NCBI RefSeq assembly: GCF_000600975.2
Contig: NZ_KK088653.1
Coordinates: 62,501 to 126,500, forward strand
Direction of reading: 5' to 3'
DNA from: Limimaricola hongkongensis DSM 17492
GTDB lineage: Bacteria; Pseudomonadota; Alphaproteobacteria; Rhodobacterales; Rhodobacteraceae
Length of the DNA: 64,000 nucleotides
Positions 32,671-41,689 of this stretch are shown here, piece after piece. Made by a program: the position numbers and the translations under genes. Position 1 is the first letter of the stretch; each line of letters begins with the position of its first letter. The notes beneath the pieces are model-generated. The model was not told the origin of the DNA. It saw nothing but the letters and a program-made list of their open reading frames with translations, and searched no databases.

Positions 32671-33389
32671 TCCTTCGCGTCCTCGGCGGGCTCGATCTGG
32701 CCCCTGCGCTGCAGCCACTGCGCCACGAGCAGGCACAGCACCGCCCAGCCCGCCCCGGCGGTCCAGCCGGCGATCACGTCGGTGGGCCAGTGCACGCCGA
32801 GATAGACCCGGCTCGCGCCGACCAAGCCGGTGAGAATGATCGCGCAGGTCATGATATAGGCCTTGATGGTGCGGCGCGGCTCCAGCCGCGACAGCATCAC
32901 CGCCAGCGTCAGGTAGGTGACCGCCGAAAGCATGGTGTGCCCCGAAGGGAAGCTCGCCGTGTAGACATAGGAGCCATGCGGCACGAGATCGGGGCGGGCG
33001 CGCTCGAACAGCATCTTGGCGGCGCGGCTCATCAACGTGCCGCTGCCGATCGCGATCAGCAGGAACCACATGGTGCGCGTGTGCCGCGACAGCGCCAGAT
33101 AGCCCGCCACCCCCGCCGTCAGCAGCGACAGCCACGCCACGCCGCCCAGCGCGGTCATGTCGCGCGCCATTTCCTCGACCCAGTGCGAGCCGATCGGATC
33201 GCTCAAGTCGCCGGGGGTGCGCAGCGCCAGAAGGATCGTCTCGTCGAAGGCCTTGGTGTCGCCTTCGACCACCTCGCCCGCCAGCAAAAAGAAGCCGAGC
33301 CCGGCGAGCGAGACGAGAAACAGCAGCACCATCCACAGCTCGGGGCGGCGGCGCAGGCGGGCGGGAATGTCGTTGGCGGAATCAGGCAT
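32667..33389 (-). CDS. PAP2-family membrane phosphatase
   Basis: 240 residues with about six membrane helices. The three PAP2 motifs are intact: 'KMLFERARP' (KX6RP), 'PSGH' in 'SFPSGHTML' and 'SRVYLGVHWPTDV' (SRX5HX3D). Such enzymes remove phosphate from lipid phosphates such as undecaprenyl diphosphate or phosphatidic acid at the membrane surface. The Lys-rich N-terminus is cytoplasmic. Same strand as the sulfotransferase gene upstream, 45 bp apart, so they may be co-transcribed. Confidence 0.9.
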   Translation of the reverse strand: MPDSANDIPARLRRRPELWMVLLFLVSLAGLGFFLLAGEVVEGDTKAFDETILLALRTPGDLSDPIGSHWVEEMARDMTALGGVAWLSLLTAGVAGYLALSRHTRTMWFLLIAIGSGTLMSRAAKMLFERARPDLVPHGSYVYTASFPSGHTMLSAVTYLTLAVMLSRLEPRRTIKAYIMTCAIILTGLVGASRVYLGVHWPTDVIAGWTAGAGWAVLCLLVAQWLQRRGQIEPAEDAKD

Positions 33390-33434
33390 GCTGGTCCTTC
33401 AACACGGCGGTGCGGGGGCGGTTCCTGCGCCCGG

Positions 33435-34253
33435 TCATGCGGCGAGCCTTGCGTGCACGGCGTCGAGATCGATGCCGCGCACCGGGCCGCGCCTTGACGG
33501 GTCGTCGATATCATAGCCGAACAGCTCGAAATCGCGGCCATAGATCTCGCGCACGAGATGCATCGACAGATCGTCGAAGAAATCCTCGACCGGGTGGGCG
33601 CGCCTTGGCCCGTGCCCCTCGCTTTCGTTGTAGCGCGGCATCGCACCGGGATCGACCGGATGGCGCAGCGGCGCGCGCGCCAGCACCGCGGCCATGCCCG
33701 TCTCGAAATCCTCGGTGTGCAGGATCATGTCGTAGCGCCCGCCGCCCCGGATCAGCGTCGAGACATGGCCCGACATGGCCGACCAGTGGATGTCGGGGTC
33801 CATCGGCTTGTGAAAGCGGATCGTGTCGCGGGCGAACAGCAAGAACCGCCGGAAGCTGCGGATCTGGTCGAATTCGAAGCCGGTCTCGGGGTCGCCGACC
33901 TCGACCCCGTATTCCTCCATCAGCTTCGGGACGAGGTTGCCGCGGTAGCGGCGGCCATTGCGCTGAATGCCGCAGATCTTGTCGAAGAAGGATGACAGGA
34001 TGCGCCCGTAAGGATTGCGCACGCAGGTGAAGACGAGGGATCGGCGCGCGGTGACGTTGGCCTCGATCGGGGCGCGGCTGTGCTCGAGCCCCCATTTGTG
34101 CAGGCCCTGCTGCGCGTCGTGGATGTCGCCGTCGAAGAACCGGCCATGATCCGAGCGGTACATGATCTGGCCGATGGTCGAGCAGGCGCATTTGGGCACC
34201 ACGCGATAGACCATGCTTTCGCTCTCGGTCATCCAGGTTCCCGGAAACCCCAT
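33435..34253 (-). CDS. Carbohydrate-type sulfotransferase
   Basis: 272 residues, Sulfotransfer_2-like. The PAPS 5'-phosphosulfate loop is 'VPKCACSTIGQI' (19-30), and the 3'-phosphate motif is 'TCVRNPYGRILSSFFDK' with Arg, Ser. This resembles eukaryotic HNK-1/chondroitin-type enzymes and bacterial homologues that sulfate surface glycans. No membrane segment, so cytoplasmic. The ATG at MGFPGTWMTESE follows an AGGAAC-like site. It is divergent from a GT14-type glycosyltransferase gene with 148 bp between, suggesting a shared product: a sulfated glycan. Confidence 0.85.
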   Translation of the reverse strand: MGFPGTWMTESESMVYRVVPKCACSTIGQIMYRSDHGRFFDGDIHDAQQGLHKWGLEHSRAPIEANVTARRSLVFTCVRNPYGRILSSFFDKICGIQRNGRRYRGNLVPKLMEEYGVEVGDPETGFEFDQIRSFRRFLLFARDTIRFHKPMDPDIHWSAMSGHVSTLIRGGGRYDMILHTEDFETGMAAVLARAPLRHPVDPGAMPRYNESEGHGPRRAHPVEDFFDDLSMHLVREIYGRDFELFGYDIDDPSRRGPVRGIDLDAVHARLAA

Positions 34254-34401
34254 GCCTGCTGTTCCTTTGTGCTCGCCCCTGCCGCGCACGGGCCACAAGG
34301 GGCGCCGAAATGCCCGGCGACCTGTTTATGCGACGGCTCGGCGGGCTATCAAGGCGCAAACCGCCATTGCCGTCTTCGCGCGTGGCGCATGGGAAACGGA
34401 C

Positions 34402-35973
34402 ATGACGCGCATCGCCTTCATCCTGCTGTGCCACAAGGACCCCGAGGCGGTGATCGCGCAGGCGCGCGGGCTGGCGGCGTCGGGCGACGCGGTGGCGGTG
34501 CATCTGGACGCGCGCGCGCCGCGCGCCGCGTGGGACCGGCTGCGCGCGGGGCTCAAAGGGCATCCCGGCGTGGCGCTGGTCGAACGGCGGCACCGCTGCG
34601 ACTGGGGCGGCTGGAGCCTCGTGGCGGCGACGATCTCGGCGCTGCGGCTGGCGTTGGAGCGGTTTCCCGAGGCCAGCCATTTCTACCTTTTGTCGGGCGA
34701 TTGCGTGGCGATCAAATCGGCGGCGCATGCGCATGCGGTGCTCGCCGCCGAAGAGGCCGACTGGATCGAGAGCGTCGATTTCTTCGACGGCGGCTGGATC
34801 CGGACCGGGATCCGCGAGGAGCGGCTGACCCGCTGGCACCCGTTCAACGAGCGCGCCCGCAAGCGGCTGTTCTATGCCAGTCTCGACCTGCAGCGCCGGT
34901 TCGGGCCAAAAAGGCGCCTGCCGCCCGACATCCGGCCGATGATCGGCGCGCAATGGTGGTGTCTCAGGCGCGCCACGATCATTGCGGTGCTCGATTTTCT
35001 CGACGCGCGCCCGGATGTGCGGCGCCTTTTCCGCTGGAGCTGGATACCCGATGAGACGCTGTTCCAGACGCTGGTGCGCCACCTCGTGCCGCGCGATGAG
35101 ATCCGCTCGCGCAGCCCCACCTTTCTGGCCTTCAGCGATTACGGCATGCCCGCGACCCTCCATGACGACCATCACGACATGCTGCTTGCGCAGGATGCGC
35201 TGTTCGCGCGCAAGGTCGGGCTTGGGGCCGGGCGGCTTCGGGCGCGGCTGCGCGATCTGTGGGCCTCGGGCCGGCGCGATTTTCCGCAAGGCGGCGATGG
35301 CAGGCGGCTGCACCGGTACCTGACCGGGCGGGGCCGGGTCGGGCGGCGGTTCGCGCAGCGGGCCTGGGACAGCGGCGGCACGATCGGGGCGGGGCGCGAC
35401 CTGATGCTGATCGTCGCGCATAAGCGCCACGTCGCCAAGCGGCTGGCCGGATCGATCAAGCATCACACCGGTCGCGCGGTGGTCGATTACCTGTTCGACG
35501 AGGAAGAGGCCGCCCTGCCGCCGATGGGCGGGTTCGAACGCGGGCAGGCCAAGCGGTCTCGCCATCCGCGCGCGGTGCTGCGCGTGCTGTACGATCTGTT
35601 CGGCACGGATCGTCTGGCGATCTGCATCGATCCCGCGCGGCTCGATCTCGTCGGCGAAGTGCTGAAGGACCGTGCGGCGGTGCGGGTGCTGGAGATCGTC
35701 ACGCCGATCGACGACGCCTACCTGCACCTGCACGCCATCCGCACCGGGCTTGCCGGGGCGGATGCGCCCGCGCGGGAGCTGTGGCTGCCGGCGCTGCGGC
35801 GGCAGTTCGACGAGGAGAGCCACACGCTGGCGCAAGCGGGGATCGCGGCGCATTACCGGCTTGTCGACGGCGCGCCGGCGGGGGACAACGCAAGGGCGCT
35901 GCAGGCGTTTCTCGACTGTTCCGCCGACGCGGCGCGGGGCATCGCCGAAACGCCGCACCTGTTCGATGACTGA
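34402..35973 (+). CDS. GT14 'Branch'-type glycosyltransferase with C-terminal DUF5928-like domain
   Basis: 523 residues. The N-terminal half (about 1-250) is a core-2/I-branching GT14 domain: 'IAFILLCHKDPE', 'VAVHLDAR', 'HFYLLSGDCVAIKS' and 'GAQWWCLRR...IPDETLFQTL'. In eukaryotes this family transfers GlcNAc or xylose from a UDP-sugar. The C-terminal half ('RDLMLIVAHKRHVAKRLAG', 'GTDRLAICIDPARLD', 'LFDD') looks like the DUF5928 domain of roseobacter proteins; function unknown. It overlaps no neighbour; the HIT gene follows by 10 bp. No signal peptide. Divergent sulfotransferase suggests a joint glycan. Confidence 0.85.
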   Translation: MTRIAFILLCHKDPEAVIAQARGLAASGDAVAVHLDARAPRAAWDRLRAGLKGHPGVALVERRHRCDWGGWSLVAATISALRLALERFPEASHFYLLSGDCVAIKSAAHAHAVLAAEEADWIESVDFFDGGWIRTGIREERLTRWHPFNERARKRLFYASLDLQRRFGPKRRLPPDIRPMIGAQWWCLRRATIIAVLDFLDARPDVRRLFRWSWIPDETLFQTLVRHLVPRDEIRSRSPTFLAFSDYGMPATLHDDHHDMLLAQDALFARKVGLGAGRLRARLRDLWASGRRDFPQGGDGRRLHRYLTGRGRVGRRFAQRAWDSGGTIGAGRDLMLIVAHKRHVAKRLAGSIKHHTGRAVVDYLFDEEEAALPPMGGFERGQAKRSRHPRAVLRVLYDLFGTDRLAICIDPARLDLVGEVLKDRAAVRVLEIVTPIDDAYLHLHAIRTGLAGADAPARELWLPALRRQFDEESHTLAQAGIAAHYRLVDGAPAGDNARALQAFLDCSADAARGIAETPHLFDD

Positions 35974-35983
35974 GGAGGAAGCG

Positions 35984-36349
35984 ATGCGCTTCGAGTACGA
36001 CCCCGAGAACATCTTCGCCAAGATCCTGCGCGGCGAGATTCCCAACAAGACGGTGCTGGAGACCGAGCACAGCCTCGCCTTCGAGGACATCTCGGCGCAG
36101 GCGCCGGTGCATGTGCTGCTGATCCCCAAGGGGGCTTATGTCAGCTATGACCATTTCGCGCGCGACGCGAGCGATGCCGAGATCCTCGACTTCAACCGCG
36201 CGATGGCCAAAATCTGCGAGACGGTCGGGGTGGAGGACGGCTTTCGCGCGATCACCAATGCCCGGCGCGACGGCGTGCAGGAGGTGCCGCATTTCCACCT
36301 GCACATCCTCGCAGGCCGCCCGCTCGGTCGGATGCTGGAGCGCGGCTGA
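35984..36349 (+). CDS. HIT-family (histidine triad) nucleotide hydrolase
   Basis: 121 residues. The triad His103-Phe-His105-Leu-His107-Ile-Leu, with the GRPLGRM end, defines the HINT branch that cleaves AMP-lysine-like phosphoramidates. 'FAKILRGEIPNK' at the N-terminus is the family start. GAGGAGG directly precedes ATG 35984; an in-frame ATG at 35966 lies inside the upstream gene's end and has no such site. Ten bases after the glycosyltransferase stop. Confidence 0.93.
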   Translation: MRFEYDPENIFAKILRGEIPNKTVLETEHSLAFEDISAQAPVHVLLIPKGAYVSYDHFARDASDAEILDFNRAMAKICETVGVEDGFRAITNARRDGVQEVPHFHLHILAGRPLGRMLERG

Positions 36350-36387
36350 ACGCGGGCCGGGGGCCGCAGGCGCCGGGCCCCAAAGCC

Positions 36388-37338
36388 TCAGGCGGCGGAG
36401 ACCGGCGTTCCGGCCTTGGAGGTGAGCTGCAGGAACACGTCCTCCAGATCGGCTTCCTCGGTCTTCACGTCCATGAGCTTCATGCCGCCCGCGCGGATCG
36501 CGTCGAGCACGGTGCCCGCCCCCATCTTGGAAGCGTCATAGGTAAAGGCCAGCGCGCCGCCCGGCCGCTCCGTGACGCTGACGCCCTCGGGCAGCTCGGG
36601 CAGGGCGGCGGGGCCGTCGGGGGTCACCACCAGCGTCTTGCCGCTGACCCGCCCGACGAGGTTTTGGGTGGTGTCGCGGGTGATGACGCGGCCCTGATCG
36701 ATGATCGCGATCTCGTCGCACATCTCCTGCGCCTCTTCGAGGTAATGCGTCGTCAGGATGATCGTCGTGCCCTGCTCGTTGAGCCGGCGCACATTGCGCC
36801 ACAGCATGTTGCGCAGCTCGATGTCGACGCCCGCCGTCGGCTCGTCGAGCACCAGCACGCGGGGGGCATGCACCAGCGCCTTGGCGAGCAGCAGCCGGCG
36901 GCGCATGCCCCCCGAAAGCGACCGCGCATAGGCGTCGGCCTTGTCGGCGAGTCCCACGAGATCGAGCAGCTCCATGGTCCGGCGCTGCGATTTCGGCACG
37001 CCCCAGAGACCGGCCTGCACGTCGAGCGCCCCGCGCGGGGTGAAGAACGGGTCGAGCACCAGCTCCTGCGGCATCACCCCGATCGCGGCGCGGGACTGGC
37101 GCGGGTTCACGTCCTGGTCGAAGCCCCAGATCTTCACATGGCCCGCGGATTTCAGCACAAGACCGGCCATGATGTTGATCATGGTCGACTTGCCCGCGCC
37201 GTTGGGACCGAGCAGGCCGAAGATCGATCCCGCCGGGATCGACAGGTCGACCCCGTCGAGCGCGGTCTTGGCGGCGGATTTGGCGCTGGGCGCGTAGGTC
37301 TTCTTCAGGCCCGTGATCTCGATGGCGGCGTCGGTCAT
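36388..37338 (-). CDS. ABC transporter ATP-binding protein
   Basis: 316 residues. Walker A GPNGAGKST (44-52), Q-loop 'MPQELVLD', signature LSGGM (141-145), Walker B VLVLDEP (161-167) and the H-loop 'TTHYLEEAQ'. The 'LKKTYAPSAK' start and 80-residue C-terminal extension place it with the DrrA/NatA/YadG-like exporters. The permease is not adjacent: flanking genes are HIT and a zinc-finger protein. The partner must lie elsewhere, or the substrate cannot be inferred. AAAGGA precedes the ATG. Confidence 0.9.
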   Translation of the reverse strand: MTDAAIEITGLKKTYAPSAKSAAKTALDGVDLSIPAGSIFGLLGPNGAGKSTMINIMAGLVLKSAGHVKIWGFDQDVNPRQSRAAIGVMPQELVLDPFFTPRGALDVQAGLWGVPKSQRRTMELLDLVGLADKADAYARSLSGGMRRRLLLAKALVHAPRVLVLDEPTAGVDIELRNMLWRNVRRLNEQGTTIILTTHYLEEAQEMCDEIAIIDQGRVITRDTTQNLVGRVSGKTLVVTPDGPAALPELPEGVSVTERPGGALAFTYDASKMGAGTVLDAIRAGGMKLMDVKTEEADLEDVFLQLTSKAGTPVSAA

Positions 37339-37445
37339 CCATGCGTCCTTTCGCGTCTTGTCCCTGCGGGCGGGGCGGCTAGAATGTAGCGCGATCAGGG
37401 CCGGGTCCATGCCCGGCCGTTCCCGTTATCAAGGCAAGGCCCCTC

Positions 37446-37673
37446 ATGACACTTCCCGCGCCCGAGACCAAGATCGTCGACACATGGCGCATCGCCTGCG
37501 ACGGCGGCAGCGCGGGGCTCGGCCATCCGCGCGTCTGGCTGATGATCCCGCATGACACGGGCTTCGTCGACTGCTCCTACTGCGATGCGCGCTACATCCA
37601 CCGTGACTTCGCCGAGGCCGGCGCCGAGGGGCTCGACGAGATCACCCGCGAGCAGGACCGCTCGGGCCAGTAG
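37446..37673 (+). CDS. CHCC zinc-finger protein (NDUFS6-like)
   Basis: 75 residues. Metal ligands Cys18, His27, Cys43 and Cys46 ('ACDGG', 'GHPRVW', 'CSYC') define the CHCC zinc-finger family, related to the mitochondrial complex I subunit NDUFS6. In alphaproteobacteria this protein is a candidate accessory factor of complex I. Its small size and the stop before polA agree. A GGCCGGG/CCCGGCC hairpin lies in the spacer upstream. Confidence 0.88.
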   Translation: MTLPAPETKIVDTWRIACDGGSAGLGHPRVWLMIPHDTGFVDCSYCDARYIHRDFAEAGAEGLDEITREQDRSGQ

Positions 37674-37700
37674 GGCGGCGCTCGCCGTTCTGGCCGAGAT

Positions 37701-37740
37701 TTCCTTGCAAGGAAGTCACCCGAATTCCCGGAGGAATTCG
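37701..37740. promoter_or_regulatory. Two perfect palindromes upstream of polA
   Basis: TTCCTTGCAAGGAA (37701-37714) and CGAATTCC-CGGA-GGAATTCG (37721-37740) follow one another between the zinc-finger gene and polA. AT content is above local average. They could be a regulator site, or an unusual hairpin that ends the zinc-finger transcript. No match to a known box. Confidence 0.45.
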
Positions 37741-37775
37741 GTACAATCCGACATGATATCGCGAAAGAGGGCGGC

Positions 37776-40571
37776 ATGACGCAATTCGGCAAGGGGTGCC
37801 ATTTGCACCTGATCGACGGCTCGGCCTTCATCTTCCGTGCCTATCACGCGCTGCCGCCGCTGACGCGCAAATCCGACGGCCTGCCGGTCGGCGCGGTGTC
37901 GGGCTTCGTCAACATGCTGCAGCGCTACATCGAGAACAATTCGGGCTCGGACGCCGCCACCCATGTCGCGGTGATCTTCGACAAGGGCAGCCACACCTTC
38001 CGCAACGATCTCTACGATCTCTACAAGGCCAACCGCGACGCCATGCCCGAGGATCTGCGCCCGCAGATCCCGCTGACCCGCGCCGCCACCGAGGCGTTCA
38101 ACATCGCCTGCAAGGAGAAAGAGGGTTTCGAGGCCGACGACATCATCGCGGCCCTGTCGTGCCAGGCGCGCGACGCGGGCGGGCGGGTGACGATCATCAG
38201 TTCCGACAAGGACCTGATGCAGCTCGTCGGCGACGGGGTCGAGATGCTCGACCCGATGAAGAACCGCCGCATCGACCGCGACGGCGTGTTCGAGAAGTTC
38301 GGCGTCTATCCCGACCGCGTGGTCGACGTGCAGGCGCTGGCCGGGGATTCGGTCGACAACGTGCCCGGCGCGCCCGGCATCGGCATCAAGACGGCGGCCC
38401 TTCTGATCAACGAGTTCGGCGATCTGGAGACGCTTCTGGAGCGCGCGGGCGAAATCAAGCAGCCCAAGCGCCGCCAGACCCTGATCGACCATGAAAAGCA
38501 GATCCGCCTGTCCAAGCAGCTCGTCGCGCTCGACTGCGACATGGCGCTCGATTTCACGCTCGATGATCTGGAGATCCGCGAGCCCGAGCCGGAAAAGCTC
38601 TTGGGCTTTCTTGCCGAGATGGAATTTCGCACCATCACCCGCCGCGTGGCCGAAAAGCTCGGGCAGGAAGCGCCCGCCGTGCCCGAGGTGGCGGCGACCG
38701 AGGCCGCCGAGCCCGAGCCCGAGGCGCCCTTCGATCACGCTACCTACCAGAAGGTGACGAGCGCCGAGGAGCTGCAGGTCTGGATCGACGCGATCCGCGA
38801 GCAGGGCCATGTCGCGGTCGACACCGAGACCACCAGCCTCGACGAGATGCGCGCCGATCTCGTGGGGATCTCGCTGGCGCTCGCGCCCGGCCATGCCTGC
38901 TACATCCCGCTCGCGCACCGCTCGGGCGAGGAGGGGCTGTTCGGCTCGGACGCGCTGCGCGACGGGCAGATGCCGATGGATCGGGCGCTTGAGATGCTGA
39001 AACCGGTGCTTGAGGACGCCGCGATCCTCAAGATCGGTCAGAACATGAAATACGATCTCAAGATCTTCGCCGGTCTCGGGATCGACGTGGCGCCGTTCGA
39101 CGACACGATGCTGCTCAGCTACGCGATGCATGCGGGGCTGCACGGGCACGGCATGGACACGCTCAGCGAGCGCTATCTCGGCCACGCGCCGATCCCGATC
39201 AAGCAGGTGATCGGCACCGGCAAATCCGCCGTGACCTTCGACAAGGTGGAGATCGACGCGGCAGTGAAATACGCCGCCGAAGACGCCGACATCACGCTGC
39301 GCCTGTGGAAGCGCTTCAAGCCCGAACTGCACAAAGCCCGCGTGACCACCGTTTACGAGACGCTGGAGCGGCCGCTGGTGCCGGTGCTGGCGCGGATGGA
39401 GCGGGCCGGGGTCGAGGTCGACCGCGAGGTGCTCAGCCGCATGTCCAACGCCTTCGCGCAGAAGATGGCCGGGCTGGAGGCGGAGATCCACGCCAAGGCC
39501 GGGCGGCCCTTCAACGTCGGATCACCCAAGCAGCTCGGCGAGATCCTGTTCGACGACCTGTCGCTGCCCGGCGGCAAGAAGGGCAAGACCGGCGCCTATG
39601 CCACCGGCGCCGATATTCTCGAAGACCTCGCCACCGAGCACGAACTGCCGCGGCTCGTGCTCGACTGGCGGCAGATCTCGAAGCTGAAATCGACCTATAC
39701 CGACAGCCTGCAGGAGCACATCCATCCCGAAACGGGCCGGGTGCACACCTCGTATTCGATCGCGGGCGCCAGCACCGGGCGGCTCGCCTCGACCGATCCG
39801 AACCTGCAGAACATCCCGATCCGCACCGAGGAAGGCCGCCGCATCCGCGAGGCCTTCGTCGCGCCGAAGGGCCGGGTGCTGGTCTCGCTCGACTACTCCC
39901 AGATCGAACTGCGCATCCTCGCCCACATGGCCGATATCGAGGCGCTGAAGCAGGCGTTCCGCGACGGCCAGGACATCCACGCCGCCACCGCGTCGGAGAT
40001 GTTCAATGTGCCGCTCGACGAGATGACGCCAGAGATCCGGCGGCAGGCCAAGGCGATCAATTTCGGCGTGATCTACGGCATTTCGGGCTTCGGTCTCGCG
40101 CGCAACCTGCGGATTCCGCGCGGCGAGGCGCAGGGCTTCATCGACCGCTATTTCGAACGCTTCCCCGGCATCCGCGACTACATGGACGCGACCACCGCCT
40201 TCGCCAAGGAGAACGGCTTCGTCCAGACCCTGTTCGGACGGCGCATCAACACGCCCGAGATCAACGCCAAGGGTCCCGGCGCGGGCTTCGCCAAGCGCGC
40301 CGCGATCAACGCCCCGATCCAGGGCAGCGCCGCCGACATCATCCGCCGCGCGATGATCCGCATGGACGATGCCATCGCGAGCGTGCCCTCGGCGCGGATG
40401 CTGTTGCAGGTGCATGACGAATTGCTGTTCGAGGTGGACGAGGCCGAGGCCGAAAAGCTGATCGCCATCGCGCGCGAGGTGATGGAGAGCGCGGCGCATC
40501 CGGCGGTGCATCTCGACGTGCATCTTGCCGCCGAAGGCGGGCAGGGCCGGACCTGGGCCGAGGCCCACTGA
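37776..40571 (+). CDS. polA: DNA polymerase I
   Basis: 931 residues, three domains. 5' nuclease (1-290: 'LIDGSAFIFRAYHALPPLT', 'VTIISSDKDLMQLV', 'GDSVDNVPGAPGIGIKTA'), an intact 3'-5' exonuclease (about 330-520: 'VAVDTETTSLD' holds the DEDDy Asp/Glu) and the polymerase domain ('LVSLDYSQIELRILAHM', 'RQAKAINFGVIYG' O-helix, 'QVHDELLFEV'). It fills gaps in repair and removes Okazaki primers. Length is normal (E. coli 928). Followed by a 10-bp hairpin. Confidence 0.97.
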   Translation: MTQFGKGCHLHLIDGSAFIFRAYHALPPLTRKSDGLPVGAVSGFVNMLQRYIENNSGSDAATHVAVIFDKGSHTFRNDLYDLYKANRDAMPEDLRPQIPLTRAATEAFNIACKEKEGFEADDIIAALSCQARDAGGRVTIISSDKDLMQLVGDGVEMLDPMKNRRIDRDGVFEKFGVYPDRVVDVQALAGDSVDNVPGAPGIGIKTAALLINEFGDLETLLERAGEIKQPKRRQTLIDHEKQIRLSKQLVALDCDMALDFTLDDLEIREPEPEKLLGFLAEMEFRTITRRVAEKLGQEAPAVPEVAATEAAEPEPEAPFDHATYQKVTSAEELQVWIDAIREQGHVAVDTETTSLDEMRADLVGISLALAPGHACYIPLAHRSGEEGLFGSDALRDGQMPMDRALEMLKPVLEDAAILKIGQNMKYDLKIFAGLGIDVAPFDDTMLLSYAMHAGLHGHGMDTLSERYLGHAPIPIKQVIGTGKSAVTFDKVEIDAAVKYAAEDADITLRLWKRFKPELHKARVTTVYETLERPLVPVLARMERAGVEVDREVLSRMSNAFAQKMAGLEAEIHAKAGRPFNVGSPKQLGEILFDDLSLPGGKKGKTGAYATGADILEDLATEHELPRLVLDWRQISKLKSTYTDSLQEHIHPETGRVHTSYSIAGASTGRLASTDPNLQNIPIRTEEGRRIREAFVAPKGRVLVSLDYSQIELRILAHMADIEALKQAFRDGQDIHAATASEMFNVPLDEMTPEIRRQAKAINFGVIYGISGFGLARNLRIPRGEAQGFIDRYFERFPGIRDYMDATTAFAKENGFVQTLFGRRINTPEINAKGPGAGFAKRAAINAPIQGSAADIIRRAMIRMDDAIASVPSARMLLQVHDELLFEVDEAEAEKLIAIAREVMESAAHPAVHLDVHLAAEGGQGRTWAEAH

Positions 40572-40580
40572 CGGAACCGC

Positions 40581-40614
40581 GCCCGCTTCGCATCGTTGCC
40601 GTTTCGAAGCGGGC
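40581..40614 (+). terminator. Hairpin after polA
   Basis: GCCCGCTTCG (40581-40590) pairs with CGAAGCGGGC (40605-40614), loop 14 nt, 10 bp after the polA stop. No T-run, so it may be a weak terminator or an mRNA end-protecting structure. Confidence 0.45.
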
Positions 40615-40654
40615 GGCGGCATCGTGGCCGCCCGTCTAGAGATTGGGACGAGAC

Positions 40655-41146
40655 ATGAGCGATCACAGCCAAGAGAAACGCGTGGAGATGTTCTGGAAGC
40701 GGCTCGACGGGTTGCATGCCGGGCTGATCGGGCTCAAGGGCACCGACCGGCTGATCCCGATGGCGCATTACACCGACCCCGAAAAGGGCTGCCTGTGGTT
40801 CATCGGCCATGACGGCACCGAGCTTGCGGAGCGGGCCGAGACCGGCGCGCAGGACGCGGTCTTTGCCGTCACCAGCGACGAGCATGGCATCTACACCCAT
40901 GCCCATGGCACGCTGACGCTGAGCCATGACGACAAGAAGCTCGACGAGCTGTGGTCCAAGGTGGCCGCGAGCTGGTTCGAGGATGGCCGCCGCGACCCGG
41001 ATGTGCGCCTTCTGTGCCTCACGCTGCGCTCGGCCGAGGTCTGGACCTCGACGACATCGGCGGCGCGGTTCCTCTACGAGACCGCCAAGGGCAACCTTTC
41101 CGAGCAGAAGCCGGATCTGGGTGACAATTATTCGCTGAGTTTCTGA
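40655..41146 (+). CDS. Pyridoxamine 5'-phosphate oxidase-fold general stress protein
   Basis: 163 residues. A split-barrel flavin-binding fold: 'MAHYTDPEKGCLWFIG' with 'DAVFAVTSDEHGIYTHAHGTLTLSHD' and the C-terminal 'LYETAKGNLSEQKPDLG...' are those of the general stress protein 26 group. It probably binds FMN and not pyridoxal compounds. Start MSDHSQEKRVEMFWK fits the family. Single gene between polA and ridA. Confidence 0.83.
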   Translation: MSDHSQEKRVEMFWKRLDGLHAGLIGLKGTDRLIPMAHYTDPEKGCLWFIGHDGTELAERAETGAQDAVFAVTSDEHGIYTHAHGTLTLSHDDKKLDELWSKVAASWFEDGRRDPDVRLLCLTLRSAEVWTSTTSAARFLYETAKGNLSEQKPDLGDNYSLSF

Positions 41147-41170
41147 GCCGCACGGCCCGGAGCGTGACGA

Positions 41171-41192
41171 CGGGCGGCTTTCGGGCCGCCCG
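41171..41192 (+). terminator. Hairpin after the stress-protein gene
   Basis: CGGGCGGC-TTTCGG-GCCGCCCG, 25 bp after the stop, followed by TTCTCC. A probable weak terminator before the ridA promoter. Confidence 0.5.
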
Positions 41193-41259
41193 TTCTCCTG
41201 CGCGCCCACTTTTCGTGTTACCCTTTTTTGTGGGGAGGGCCCGCGAGGAGGGGTGGATC

Positions 41260-41688
41260 ATGACGCAGGTTCGGCGCGCGATATATGACAGGCAACTGGT
41301 TTCCAACGGCAATCCGATGGAGGCGGTGGTGGGCTTCAGCCGCGCGGTGCGGGTCGGTCGATTCGTCGCCGTGGGCGGGACCGCCCCGGTGGATGCCCAA
41401 GGGCGCACCGTCGGCGTAGGCGATGTCGGCGCGCAGACGCGGCGCTGTTTCGAAATCGTGCGCGACGCGCTGTTTCAGGCCGGCGCCGGGCTCGACGACA
41501 TCGTGCGCACGCGGCTGCTTCTGACCGATATCGACGACTGGCGCGCGGCGGTCGCGGCGCGGCAGGAATTCTGCCGGGACGCGCGCCCGGTCGACACCAT
41601 CATGCAGGTGGCGCGCTTCGTGAACCCCGAATGGCTGGTCGAGATCGAGGTCGACGCGATCATCGCGGATCGCCACGCCCGCGCATGA
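41260..41688 (+). CDS. RidA/YjgF-family protein
   Basis: 142 residues. 'FVAVGGTAPVD', 'QTRRCFEIVRDALFQAGAGLDDIVRTRLLLTDI' with the Arg that binds the imine substrate's carboxylate, and a C-terminal 'EIEVDAII' identify the family, which hydrolyses reactive enamines/imines from PLP enzymes. It is a divergent member rather than archetypal RidA. GAGGAGG upstream; a GTG at 41230 is a less likely start. A strong terminator follows. Confidence 0.88.
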   Translation: MTQVRRAIYDRQLVSNGNPMEAVVGFSRAVRVGRFVAVGGTAPVDAQGRTVGVGDVGAQTRRCFEIVRDALFQAGAGLDDIVRTRLLLTDIDDWRAAVAARQEFCRDARPVDTIMQVARFVNPEWLVEIEVDAIIADRHARA

Positions 41689-41689
41689 C

